Shown here piece by piece: positions 45,511 to 57,310 of a stretch of DNA of 64,000 nucleotides (positions are counted from its first letter, which is position 1; each line of letters opens with the position of its first letter). Below the pieces are notes generated by a model. That model saw only the letters and a program-made list of their open reading frames with translations, was not told where the DNA came from and made no database searches. This DNA comes from Branchiostoma floridae (taxonomy: Eukaryota > Chordata > Leptocardii > Amphioxiformes > Branchiostomatidae). Location: positions 8,912,469 to 8,976,468 of the forward strand of contig NC_049994.1 in NCBI RefSeq assembly GCF_000003815.2, in the 5' to 3' direction. Both the position numbers and the translations under genes were made by a program.

Positions 45511-48500
45511 TATCTGTTACAGGTGTACGGACAACTTTTTTTCACACATTGTCAACTCTTGAAGAGACAACTTGAGATTCAGGATGGTATATTGAACTAT
45601 TACCCGATGACCATTTTTTGTTTACATAGGTATTACCCTGTATTGGATTTGCAAAGCAATCAGAAATGGCAGAATTCACAAGGGGAAAACACACTAACAC
45701 ACACACACATATACAAACAGACAGATGTGCACACAACAATACACTTTACTAGGTAGCAACTCAGGTTTCAGAACCTTGGACAGGGTTTTCACTGATTTTG
45801 CTCTGTTTGAAACAAGAAGACTTATGTGGCAAGAATCACTTGGAATATTTCTGGATCTGCCCTTGCAAAACTTCAACCCCACAACAAGGCCCCAAATTCA
45901 TAACTTACACATAAAAATGAGAATATTTTAGCCATGCTCTGTGCAATAAGAAAGAACATTTACACACAAATTGTTATAAAAACACAGACTTTTTAGCACT
46001 AGTGAAATTGTATGCCGTTTTCCACCTTCAAACTAATAAAAAGAAATATAGTACCGAAGTCTTGCGTAGTTGAATTACACATGTGCCCAAGTGACAAGCT
46101 ATATTTGGTGTACCCAACATCTTATCAACTGATACAACCCCCAGTAGGATACCCTCAAGGCTAGCTATCAGAACACACAATCCCTGGGCACAAACCCTGG
46201 GAGCCTAATGCAATTTTCTACGGTCCATTACCTCACACTTATCTCATCCAAACTCCTACAGTGCCTGATGGCCAAATTACTAAAGCACACACTAAGCAAT
46301 CCTACCATCTACCCTTTTGTCCATTCTATATCACAGGCATTCTGTCTATGTATCCCTCGAGTCTGTATCTTTAGTGATATACGTTACATGTAACAATTAC
46401 AGATGGTCTCCTTCGTAAGGCTGGGATTGCTTTTCTGAAAATCAATTATTAGTTAGGGGTTTATTTCAAACTTACTTTGGTATAATTGCTTTCAGTGAAA
46501 GCCACTTAGGGACTGTACCTGGCAGAGAGTTGGACAAAGTGAGCCACAGGAAAAACACAAATACCAAAAAGATTTTTAGTGATATCATATCTGCAGTTTC
46601 AATGGTGACTTCTCCACTGTGATTTCATGGCGCTGCAAATAGGTGTATCATTACTGTCCGACAGAATTGTTTCAACTGCGAGCTTTAACACTGCAAACAT
46701 GTGAAAACCTTCTTTCTCCTTCTACTGCAAAATCACGAATTATATCAAATTAATGAAGATACTGCATACTAGGTGATTTTAGTATCTATTTGGATATGGT
46801 CGTAAAAAAAACATTGACCCATACAGGTTTGATTTCCTGAGTCCTAGTTTGTTGCGAGGAAACAATGTAGCCAACTAAGCAAAATAAAAACAATACATTT
46901 TGTACTCCTAAAAGCTGCTACAGGCCTACCTTCGTCAAATTACCAATGAAACTGGTTCAAACTTTGCCATCGCTGTTTACCCATCTGTGTACAAACTTTG
47001 TATTGCTAAGCCAGCATGGAAAGAGATAACTGAAAAATGCCACATCATTAATAGTTAAAATGCTAATACCCCTCTATTCTCTTGTATATATTTTCCACTT
47101 CTGTCAATTTGTGAATCAAAAATACAGATCCAAAGATAACCACTTATCAAATATTTACTGACCAGCATCTGTCTGAGGCCTACACTGACCTTGACTTTTA
47201 CATCACAGCTAATCAACATATCCTCAAGGGAATGGGGGCACGGACTTGTCAAAAGTCACAGTGTAAAAATGAAGTCTGATTGACCACTATTGAAAATGCC
47301 AGGCCAGTCTGCCACTGTGACTCTGACCATTATTTGTGCCTCCACAGGGCTTAGAACGAACTATTTTCACATAAATGTCTAGTTCAAAGTCTTGTCTGAG
47401 CTCAAACACCCTTTAGGCAAGGAAATAGTTAAACATGAATTGATGCTGTGCCAAACTGAAATAAGTTTTGCATAAGAGAAAAATCCAAATCTACAATCTT
47501 TCTCTAAATTCATGTTTCTGGCAGTGAAACTGACTGATCACAAAACGAAACCACAAAAAAACACCTAGGCTATAGAGTGCATCAGTGTACATTGTACACA
47601 ACTTAGAGTATGTTTTACAATGTTTCAGCCAGGTGATACAATACACAGATATGTTGCAATCATACTGGCTTACATCTCTGGCAATGACGAAGCAAGTAAC
47701 AAAGTAGTACAAATCATAAGGGGATCTCTTGGGGTTTTTGCAGTAACTGATGAGTCATTTTACAATTATTCAATAGCCACATACAAAAGGAAACATAGCT
47801 CATCACGCATCTGATGGATTCTGCATCCAACGCTGTCATGTCCTACAGTTGCATTTGTTCATACTTTAGCCAATAGGGGAAAAATAACAGGTATGGGAAA
47901 AAGCAGGATGAATGAAGTTGTCTCTCTGACTATCTTTTGCTTTCAATATTGCACAGACTGGGGGCATGTACATCAGGGACAAGTGCTTTCTGAAGTTAAC
48001 ATGTTCCAGGCCCATATTAACATAGACCATTACTTCCAATAAAGCTTGCACAAATCACTTAATCCTACCTCACTCCATTCCACTGTGAATACGCAATAAA
48101 ACCAGTCATAGAATCCAGATATACATCCTATTAAAATCCTGAAAGTAATCATATATTTGATTCCCGTACAGAGCTTAAGAGGATAGAAATACACAAAGTA
48201 ATATAGATGGTATGGAAATGAGGATTTAGACAGTCATTGCTGGTGATGATTCATATATTAAGGATTAGAGGATATTGCTGTAGGTGCACCTGGGTACTGT
48301 CACATATGTCCATCTGGGACTACCAGGCACTGTAATGTGTTTAACACTCATGCTAAAAGGCTTATTCAACTCAGGGGGGATATGTCATTTCATCTGTGGT
48401 AATGACTAACTGAACATATACTTAGAGATTTTGCACAGTCTCACATAAGTACTGTAAATTCTAAAATGTTTGTGGTAATCATGAAATTGTGGTACCATTA

Positions 48501-49189
48501 AGTTGTGTTTAGTATTAGTAGTGTATTGAAGAAATATTGCACACCTGAACTTTTAACACTGCAAAAGCTACTTTCCCCTCTAAAAATAAAGGTCCCTGCA
48601 AAAATCAATTTAGAGCGATCGTGAGTAATACACTTGCTTTTGTTGAATAAAATTGAAATTGCCATTCCATAATATTGATGTTTTACATGCAATTCAATTA
48701 TGCAATGGTGGCATTCACAAAGTCGATTTGTCATGTTTTGTATTTTGCTACCTGGTATAGTGACTCATATCTATACCTGTTCTAAGATCAATTCACTTGA
48801 TAAGCAAATGGACAAATGATATCTTAATTTATTTCTAGACTGATTTAAACAAAAAGCTACAGTAAAATGTGAACTAGATAGTTCCTCCATGGTGACCTAT
48901 GCTCCCACAAGTAAAACATTTAATGGATAGCTACAATTTCAGAATGACACAATAATCAGCACCAAGGGCAAAACAAGGGGAGAACTTTTAAATTTTGAAT
49001 TTTTCCTTTTGTTTTAAATAAACTGACTTCAAATAGATGGAATTTGACATTCAAACATAGACTGATAAACCTTGGTCCAAAACCACAGTCACTTCAAATG
49101 GATGATAAAGAAAAAGTTGAACTTTTAAAACTGGTGATCAACACCTGTCTCAGGCAATGTAGATGCTTGTCTACTACAAATCAAGCCAG
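45511..49189. other. Unannotated stretch
   Basis: No gene recognised in about 3.7 kb. There is a short (AC)n run at about 45694-45708. Short frames only, none family-like. TGTACATTGTACA near 47586 is a small palindrome. Confidence 0.55.
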
Positions 49190-49690
49190 CAGAACTGCCT
49201 CCATGCTCTTTGCTCCCAATTTTCTGTCCTTTCGCACACTTCCAAAGGAGAAATAACCCATTTGGGGAGTCCTGAATAGCCTTCAGCTGAACAAGCAGAC
49301 TGAAATCAAAGTCAAATTGGATCCCCATTCATGCCGAAACGGCTCAAAGTTCAGACCGACCTCCGTGCCAGGGACCCCGTACAAAATCGGATGATTCAAT
49401 CTCCGTACCTGATCCATCACGACGTAATAGAGAGGCGGGCCACGCAATAGCATGAAATTAAAATCAATATTGTCATAATGCGCCCTGTACCTCACTCCGG
49501 CTATCGAGTGGCCGCCTTCTGTGTGGACGTTTTTCTGCACATAACTCTCCCATTTCGCAAACACACCAGTCCAAGAAGCGCACTCGGCCATAAGAAATAG
49601 GATATTTGCTGGATCTGAAAAGCTGTTTAGCAAGCTGGCCCCCCCTGCATGGCCCTTGTAGTGTGAAATTGGACCACACTCGGGTATATA
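49190..49690. promoter_or_regulatory. Candidate regulatory block or orphan exon
   Basis: About 500 bp with markedly higher GC and CpG than flanks and no repeats. A minus frame at 49283-49633 (116 codons) translates with fairly protein-like composition (for example MAECASWTGVFAKWESYVQK), but I recognise no family. Conserved non-coding DNA and coding exon are both possible; I lean to the first because a second frame (49473-49679) is equally open. Confidence 0.35.
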
Positions 49691-50032
49691 TCAGCTAGTA
49701 ATGGTTGGGGGAAGGCTTTTAATAAAATAAATGGCATGTAGATTACTTCTCCAATAACGCCAAAGAAATCACTTGGTCTGCCAACATTGCACTTCTTGGA
49801 AATAAAAAGTGTGTTTCTATCCAAAGAGGCCAAAAAGTGTAAGGAAAGAACATTCTTAGCATTACAAATGTATAAGACGGAAAATCCTGAATCCTCAATT
49901 CTGATTGTCAAAAACATTCAACAACAAACATTGATACATTGATAGATACACACTTAAAGTATGGTTTTGAAATATAAGTCTGTTGGATATCATTTCTAAA
50001 GTAATCATACATTCCCCTTCTTTGCCAATTTG
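49691..50032. other. Unannotated stretch, nothing recognised
   Basis: AT-rich, with a 96-codon minus frame (49627-49917) of no known family. Confidence 0.55.
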
Positions 50033-51300
50033 TAATTACCTTTGCCAGAATGGCTAAGGTTATGTTTTAGGCTTGTGAGTCTGTCTGTCTGTGTGTTAAC
50101 AGTATAACTCGAGAAGCCTTGGATGGATCCCGATGATATTTGGTAGGTGGATAGGGGTCGGGAAAACGAAGTTCAAGTTCGATAATGGGCCCCCTAGCGG
50201 CTTGCTAAGGTACTGCAGCAGAACCTCAATATTTGATATCTCGTGTTCTGGACATGCTGTGGTTATGATTTTTGAGTGGTAGATAGCCCTTGAGGCAGAG
50301 ACTAAGTACTATAAGTTTGGACCCCCTAGCGGCTTGTTTGGAACTGCAGTCGCCGATTTCCTTTCAAACTTTGGACGAGAATAACTCGAGAACGTGTCCA
50401 TGAATCATCACGATTTTTGGTATGTAGATAGCCCAAGTAACAATGTACATTATGAAATACTAATTATGCAAATCAGGAACTAATTTACATAATTAATGAG
50501 GAAAGTTTATATATCCACTGCATTTCATGATAGGACTTTCAAACTTGTCACATGTATAGACGAGAAAGAGAGAAATATCAATGCATGTTAATTATGCAAA
50601 TGATGACCTCATTTGCATAATTAATGAGAAAATATAAACGCATTGATGGATCATCATGGTTTTTGGTATGTAGATAGCCAAAGGGAAGACTTACATGATG
50701 GGATTTTAATCATGCAAATCAACAGCTAATTTGCATAATTAATTAGGAAAATGTGTAAATCCACTGCATTCCTTTATAGGACTTTCAAACTTGTCACATG
50801 TGCAGCTGAGAAAGACAGAAATATCAATACAAATTTATTATGCAGATGATGATCTCATTTGCATGATTAATGGAAATATGAACGTGCTGACGGATCGTCA
50901 TGATTTTTGGTATATTGATAGCCTAAGTAAAACGTTACATAATGAGATACCAGTTATGCAAATTAACAGATAATTTGCATAAATAATGAGAAAAGTTGAT
51001 AAATCCACTGTATTCCGTGATAGGACTTTCAGACTTGTCACATATGTAACTGAGAAAGATGGCAGAGAGTAAGAGGTGTATGTTTGGGTCCGCTAACATC
51101 TTTTCTTGAACTGCAGGAGCCGGTTTAGTTTCCTACTTTGAAAGATAATAAGTCAAGAAGGGATTGAATGGATCATCATGATTTTTGGTATGCTGACAGC
51201 TTAAGTGATGCTTGATACAATTTAATATTAGCATGTAAATAGGGATCTTATTTGTATAAGCAATGGCAAAATGTTATGAACCAACTCCAGGCATATAAAA
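50033..51300 (+). repeat. Composite repeat: about 240-280 bp units with octamer hairpins
   Basis: It opens with an imperfect hairpin, ACCTTTGCC AGAAT GGCTAAGGT (50038-50060). The anchor GGAT(C)xTCATGATTTTTGGTAT occurs near 50130, 50405, 50645, 50893 and 51172. A second recurring block, CCACTGCATT-TGATAGGACTTTCAAACTTGTCACAT, occurs three times, and CCCCCTAGCGGCTTG twice in the first part. Between anchors are palindromic POU-octamer pairs (separate entry). No protein frame. The 5' part is shared with 44340-44620 in inverse orientation, so it is a dispersed, presumably mobile, family. Confidence 0.88.
50466..50980. promoter_or_regulatory. Five paired octamer palindromes (ATGCAAAT-N9-ATTTGCAT)
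   Basis: Perfect ATGCAAAT or ATTTGCAT words occur at 50466, 50594, 50611, 50712, 50729, 50857, 50956 and 50973. Each pairs with an inverted word exactly 9 bp away; the partners at 50483 (ATTTACAT) and 50840 (ATGCAGAT) have one mismatch. Pairs recur every 116-128 bp. The pair at 50588-50624 is a perfect 16-bp stem, TTAATTATGCAAATGA, with a 5-nt loop. The octamer is the classic POU/Oct-factor site, but a structural hairpin role is equally possible. Confidence 0.85.
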
Positions 51301-54300
51301 TAAAATACAATGGGTAGCACATTTATGTCTTCAGACATCATTCTACACAACAAACCTGGTTTATTTGGCAAAGGTATGTGTTCGTGGAACGCTAGTATTC
51401 TTTATTTTTTTACCTCACTTTCTATGAGTCACTTTCTTAACAAATTTTCCTTTCATTATACATGCACACATGCATACATCAAACTAAGTAAATCTAAGAT
51501 AAAGTACTCCTTAGAATAAGTACATTACACAGACTTTATGGGTTACTTGAGTGAATCCTTTGCAAGGTACCATGACTGCGTCGTAAAATTACACCTTGTC
51601 TTGTCCTTGTTACGAACCCCCACTTCTCGTAAAAGTTTTACACTTTACTGATGTTTCCCTTTTACGACCAATCAAATCTACCTACACGGTCTTTCATTGT
51701 GGAGCTCCAATATAATAAAACCAACTCAACCATGCTATGGCTATCCCCTTAATCCAACAGTTGGCCAAGGTGCGTAATTCACAGATCCTTCTATTCTCAT
51801 GTCTAAGGGACTGGAAACTTTGTTAATCCAGAGCTTTGCCGCTAGTTCTTTTTGTCCAGCCAGGCATACGAAGACACTGTAATGCTGGGGGATTTTCCAA
51901 TTCCTCATGCTTATCAGGAAACTACATGCACTGTTTCCCCTGCAATCTTCCTTACTTCCTTACTACCTTCCCTCCTACTATACAGACTACGACATAATAT
52001 TGCATACACACACCAAAAAAAGTTTCTTACAGCCATTACAAGCACTAAAAATTAGAAAGCCATGGAACATAAATATTACAGACTGAATTTATTGCTACAA
52101 ACTACAGAGTAACAGTTCAAGAAAATTGCTAGATTTTGATGTTTGATGCCATATTTGTTTTTCCAAGTCAACTTAAAGTCTTCATACTAGTAGTTTAATA
52201 AGACAGAAATGGTAACTGCTTTACTTCATCTCTACTTTGTGTAGTATAATATATATCTATTTTCATTTGTAAGTAAACCAAATTAAAATTGGCAAAATTC
52301 AGCTATACAAACTTCACACACGACTCAAGAATGTACAGAAACACACTATTTACCAAATTTTGGGAGACACAACTAAATCTTAAATCCGGGTGAATTTCGC
52401 TAGAAGTCTGGAACTACATAAATGGAGGTAGGTAGCTCTGTAACTGTAACTGTAACAGTTTAAACCAAAACAGATGAGAGTGACATAATGACCATCTGCA
52501 GGGGCAGGCTTGGGGAGGTAACTACTTTCCCAGAGCTGTGATTACTTTCCTGTCAGGGTCATCTGTCTTCTTTAGGGTGCAGACAATTTGGAAGCTCTGT
52601 AACACTGTGATACTTCAAGCTGCTGCTCAGAGTAAAAACACTCCACGTTTCCTGGCTTTGTTCAAACCCAACATGTTAAGGGCTTATCCCAAAAACGCTC
52701 CACTATAAATCATTTAGCAGTATCTGCATCTATCACGAAGTCTTTTCAGGAATTCTATCTTCCTGCAATCCAAGATAAGTCTTCGCAGGATTAAGATAGC
52801 TCTCAACCTGGCAAATTTCCCAGAAGTCTTACAAAGTGACGTAGTATTACAGTCTGAAGTAATTGTGTGCAAGCATTGAATAAACCAGACTACAGAGCAC
52901 ATATTGGGGCTCTAAGCTACTTGGTGCTCTGTGATATCACAGCCTTCAGTTGGACTGACTGCCATTCATAAAGTAGAAGCAGAAGAAAGGAAGGGAAAAA
53001 AACTATTTAACTATGGCAAAAGGTCACCAAGACTGGTCAAGTTCCATCTGATAATGACCTCAATGACGATGATTCAACTTTAGAGGCAACACACAATAAT
53101 AAGTACCAAGCACTACAGAAAACTTCACTTACTCAATTGTTCATCAGTGTTCTTTCTATTTTGTAGAGCTGTAGGCTTTTGCACAGCATTAAAGTTTAAA
53201 GAGTTACAGAAGCCAAACTTCTGAATTTCCAAGGACTCTTCGGCATTAAGCCAAGGTTGTTGTCATTTTAGTTTGTCTTCTATTCATCAAAGTCTGAGAA
53301 TCCATTATCCCTCTAGGCAGGGATGCAAGTTTTAATTTCCCCAGACTAGTCATGAACATGTAAGTACCACCCTCCTGTTGGGAAACCATCACATTTCCTG
53401 GACACACAAAACACCAGGGGAAGGGGGAACAAAATTAAAGTTTGTGAGACTTGATTTTATGGAAAGGTGCTGTTGCAGGGATTATAAATCAAATTATCTG
53501 TTCTCATTGGTAATTATCTATAGGTGCTGGGCTAAACTACGTTTTCCTCTCACTATTTGGTAATGTGTGACATAAATGAATGACTTTACTGAGGCACTAA
53601 GCTGGATAATGTCCTGTTCATACAGAGTTGAAAATGAGTTCTTGAATCTCAATAGTGATGTTTTCTTTAGAACTGATAAGAAGAAACTGCAATGTATATT
53701 GAACAATAAATTCTTACTGCATACTGGATGCCATAAGTCAACATTTATGATTAACTGATGACAAACTGCCAGACGCATGTGACCCCTTATTGGTCTTCTA
53801 TGTAACATTATTTTTCTACCATTTCTTGTGGATAAACCTTGGAGTCCAACTACATTACAATTTTGCACTTACAAATGTCTAAAAGAGTAACACCAAACAC
53901 AAGTACATGTCTTTGTTGCGTTGTTAAGCATTTTGTCAAACCAATGACAATTCTGAAGCAGAATCCCAAGCTTCTACTTTGTGTTGTGTTTTGTGTTGTT
54001 TCGTTGCATTGTGTTGCAGTGTGATAAGGAAGACTATTATTCATGAAAACTGAATCTAAAAAAACAAAGGTTTGTGTGAAATTCATTTAAAGAAATGCAC
54101 ATTTAACTTGTACATACCTGTCAGAAGAAGATTTGGTTCAACAGAGGCAGGAAAAGGCAGCAGCAACACAGTTGTCAACAACAGCAGGAGAACATGTGGA
54201 AAAAAGAGATAAATGTTAGGTTCTTGATTCAAAAACAGATCCTTTCTCAAACAACACTTGATATTTCACAATGAAAATCAATCATATATTGTACTATAAA

Positions 54301-55514
54301 TTGCATATATCTATATATGTACAAATGAATTACTGTAGTACATGATAAATTCTTTTGCAATGCAAGATAAAGTTTTTGGGGATACTACTACTATGGGCTG
54401 CAATATGATATTGAACTAGTTTTAGACTAGTATGATGCACTAACTGCACAACAATATACAACATGTAACCTTAACAACATTAGTATCAACCACTGGCCCT
54501 TTATTTGTAATTGGCCTGACAATGCATTAACACTACAAGGTTAATGTACAGACAAATCAATGATTATTACATTACCCTACACTTAACCAATGATAATACA
54601 TGTGCAATGTGAAGTTGTCCTACAATGTATACCTGTGGACACTCAGTACAATTATACCTGGTATCACACTGTTCGTATACTGTTACATGCAAGAGTAAGC
54701 CTGGATTTTTGTAGCCTAAAATTATACCTATCATATTACCTGCTATGTAAAATGTACAGGTTGCAGATAGATAATATGAGCCCTGAATACTACTATTTAC
54801 ACATTTAAATACTGTGTAAGCCTGCCTGTCAACACTGGTGTATTATTTTGTAGCAAGTAGAAGGACAGAGCTGGAGGGGCTGGTCACCACAGATATGAAT
54901 GTGTTACAGTAAAAATATACATTAGCAGTAGTTTATATGGCTGAATGAACATTATGCTTTTGCATGGAAATCCTACCATTCTAGTTCACTTCAGTTTTTA
55001 CTTTTTAGGCCAGAGACAGGTGCTACAAATCAAGCTGAGGTGGCCTCACTAAAAGCATGGAGCCTCACAAAGCTTTTAGAATGCTTTGCTAAACTTGGTG
55101 ACATTGGAGTGCAACAGTACCCTTGAGTATAAATTCCCAAGACAGCTGTAAGTAACAAAGATGGCACTGAGCTCAGAGGCATGAAACTGTCCTGACAGGA
55201 TGCTCTCTTCATGCCACCAGCAGTTAATACCTTACTACAGGAGGAATAATTCAGTTTGTGTTTAAATATTAATCAGTGTTACTGACTGCATTAACAACTT
55301 TATTCTCCTTATTCCAGGTAAGTAATACCTTGAGTACTACACACTTTTAACTCGAGTTACATACATGTACATTTGGCTGTTAGTTGTGTTTCCAATAGCA
55401 CATTGAAAATGATGAGTTCTTCTAAAACAAGGCAATTCAGCAAACAGTATTATAGAGAGAAATAGATTTTAACTACCTCGATGAAGGTTAGACATCCAAG
55501 TAATAAGATACACA
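51301..55514. other. Unannotated stretch
   Basis: About 4.2 kb with no gene recognised. Frames up to 116 codons (53518-53868, minus) look like chance. Minor simple repeats: TGTAAC x3 near 52443 and a TTGTGTTGTGTTTTGTGTTG patch near 53980. Confidence 0.55.
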
Positions 55515-55696
55515 AAATAGCAATTATTCAAGCAACTGGATATGATTTTGGAAACGGTCAGACATTTCAAATAACATTGTTAAAACCTGCTCTTCAACAA
55601 GATCTCTTCAGTGTCACTAACAAAAGATAATGGATGTTATCTGAAACGTCTGACCATTTCCGAAATCATATCCAGTTGCACGAGTAATTGCTATTT
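55515..55696. mobile_element. Foldback MITE, 63-bp arms
   Basis: The left arm (55515-55577) and the reverse complement of the right arm (55634-55696) share AAATAGCAATTA, GCAACTGGATATGATTT, GGAAA(C/T)GGTCAGAC and TTTCA(A/G)ATAACAT. Mismatches are few. The loop is 56 bp (55578-55633). No coding capacity and no clear target-site duplication. Confidence 0.9.
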
Positions 55697-56929
55697 GGCA
55701 CTGATTATAACTATTTTGTAATAAACTGTAATCTACATGTGCCAGGGTCAGTCCTGTCTACTGGAGTGCCTATGTGTAGAGGCATGAACTGAATTGTGAG
55801 ACCTCATATTGACAGGAATACACTCAGGGCTGTCAGTCACAACCTGGAGTACTCCAAAGTTCTGCACATGGGATCTTGTTTCGACTTTCAGTGTAGAGAT
55901 TTCCAATCTCTTCTTTTTAACTCAATAGTCCTGAAGCAATTTTACACCAACTCTGTCACAGAGAATCCAAAAGGGCACTGGAGTCACTATCTTCAGCCTA
56001 GAAATACAAGGTACAGAAAAACCTAACAAGAATAAAGAGTGGTCTATCATGACATTTGACGATCAAACCAAGATATTAATCTTCAATATTTTTCAAGAAC
56101 AGTCATAATCAGATACTAAGGCAGTCATATAAAAAACTTGTGGCTGGATAAAGAAGAGAAAAATCAGGTTTAACCCAGGTCATTTGCGATTTCAGAAGAC
56201 AGGACTTTGAACAGAAGAGCACTAGGGTCACAATCTTTAGCCTAAAAGTATAACAAAACTTATAATGACATTTGAAAACCATGAAAGAATCATAATCGTT
56301 TCCACATTGAGACTGATGGCAAGTCATGTGATAGATTTAGGATGAAATGAAAGAAAAATCCTCCAAAATTATCTCAGCTCCCTGGGATCAACCACTTTTA
56401 ATGGAAAGCACATCTGCTGCTATGCCTGCCTATCACATGAAACTTGGGACCAGGATAGAGTTAGTATTGAAATGGAGTTATAATCTATGATTTGGTCTCA
56501 CATATCCTGACGCTAATACATGCAAAGTATGACGGATGCAACATGTAATTGTGTGCATGTGAATATTGCTGCAGATTAGTATCAGAGAGTCACTCTGGGT
56601 GTCACTGATACCCTTGAAATAGACTCTGACTGCGTTCAGTTTGCTTCAATTCAGGTAGAATGCATAATGGGATAACTTTGAATCAAATATAACAAAGGCA
56701 GGTTTTTCTAAAATGGAATACTCTATTTGACATGTGTTGGTTTCTATATGAGTAAAAATCAAATGGAGAGAAAATAATTGAGCACCTTAACATACACATT
56801 TTGTACACCTTTCAAAGTTGACATACATGTATTGTGTGAAGGTGACACATACATGTTGATACAATGTATACATTTAGATATTGTCATACATTATTAATAA
56901 GTTTCACATCCGTCATGGCAAAGCATTAC
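55697..56929. other. Unannotated stretch, nothing recognised
   Basis: Short frames only. Repeated short TACATGT/ACATGTA words occur near 56820-56870. Confidence 0.55.
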
Positions 56930-57310
56930 CCAGTCCTTTTTCCTAAACACAATAAATGTCTATCCAAACTTCACTCCATAAAGCGCCATTTCAATGAACG
57001 GTGCCTGATGAATTGTAAATCTTAGCGAGTTTGGAAGTGGTAGGCATTCCCTGGGACTACAGAAAAGTGAGATTAACGATCCTCACGCCTCACGAGGGTG
57101 TCGCAGCCGTGCGTGACTTCCATCACCTACAAGCCTTCAGGGATTTCTTACTTAGGAGTGAGCCTGATGACACAAAGAGAACAAAGTGACAACAAAATCT
57201 CTCCAAAACGGTCCTAATGCACATCAGGTGGGACCAAATGACTGCAAAACCCTTTCCTGAAAGTATGATGGACACTCCAGCGGACCAGATGTGACAGTAG
57301 AGTTCTCCGT
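56930..57310. promoter_or_regulatory. Candidate regulatory block
   Basis: GC- and CpG-richer than the flanks, with no repeats and no notable frame. It includes AT-rich cores such as GATGAATTGTAAATCTT next to CpG-rich GTCGCAGCCGTGCGTGAC. Composition only. Confidence 0.3.

Noticed and set aside
48454-48620. Degenerate copy of the TACTGTAAA MITE
   Set aside because: Only the left end resembles the 17.1-kb element; no matching right end found.
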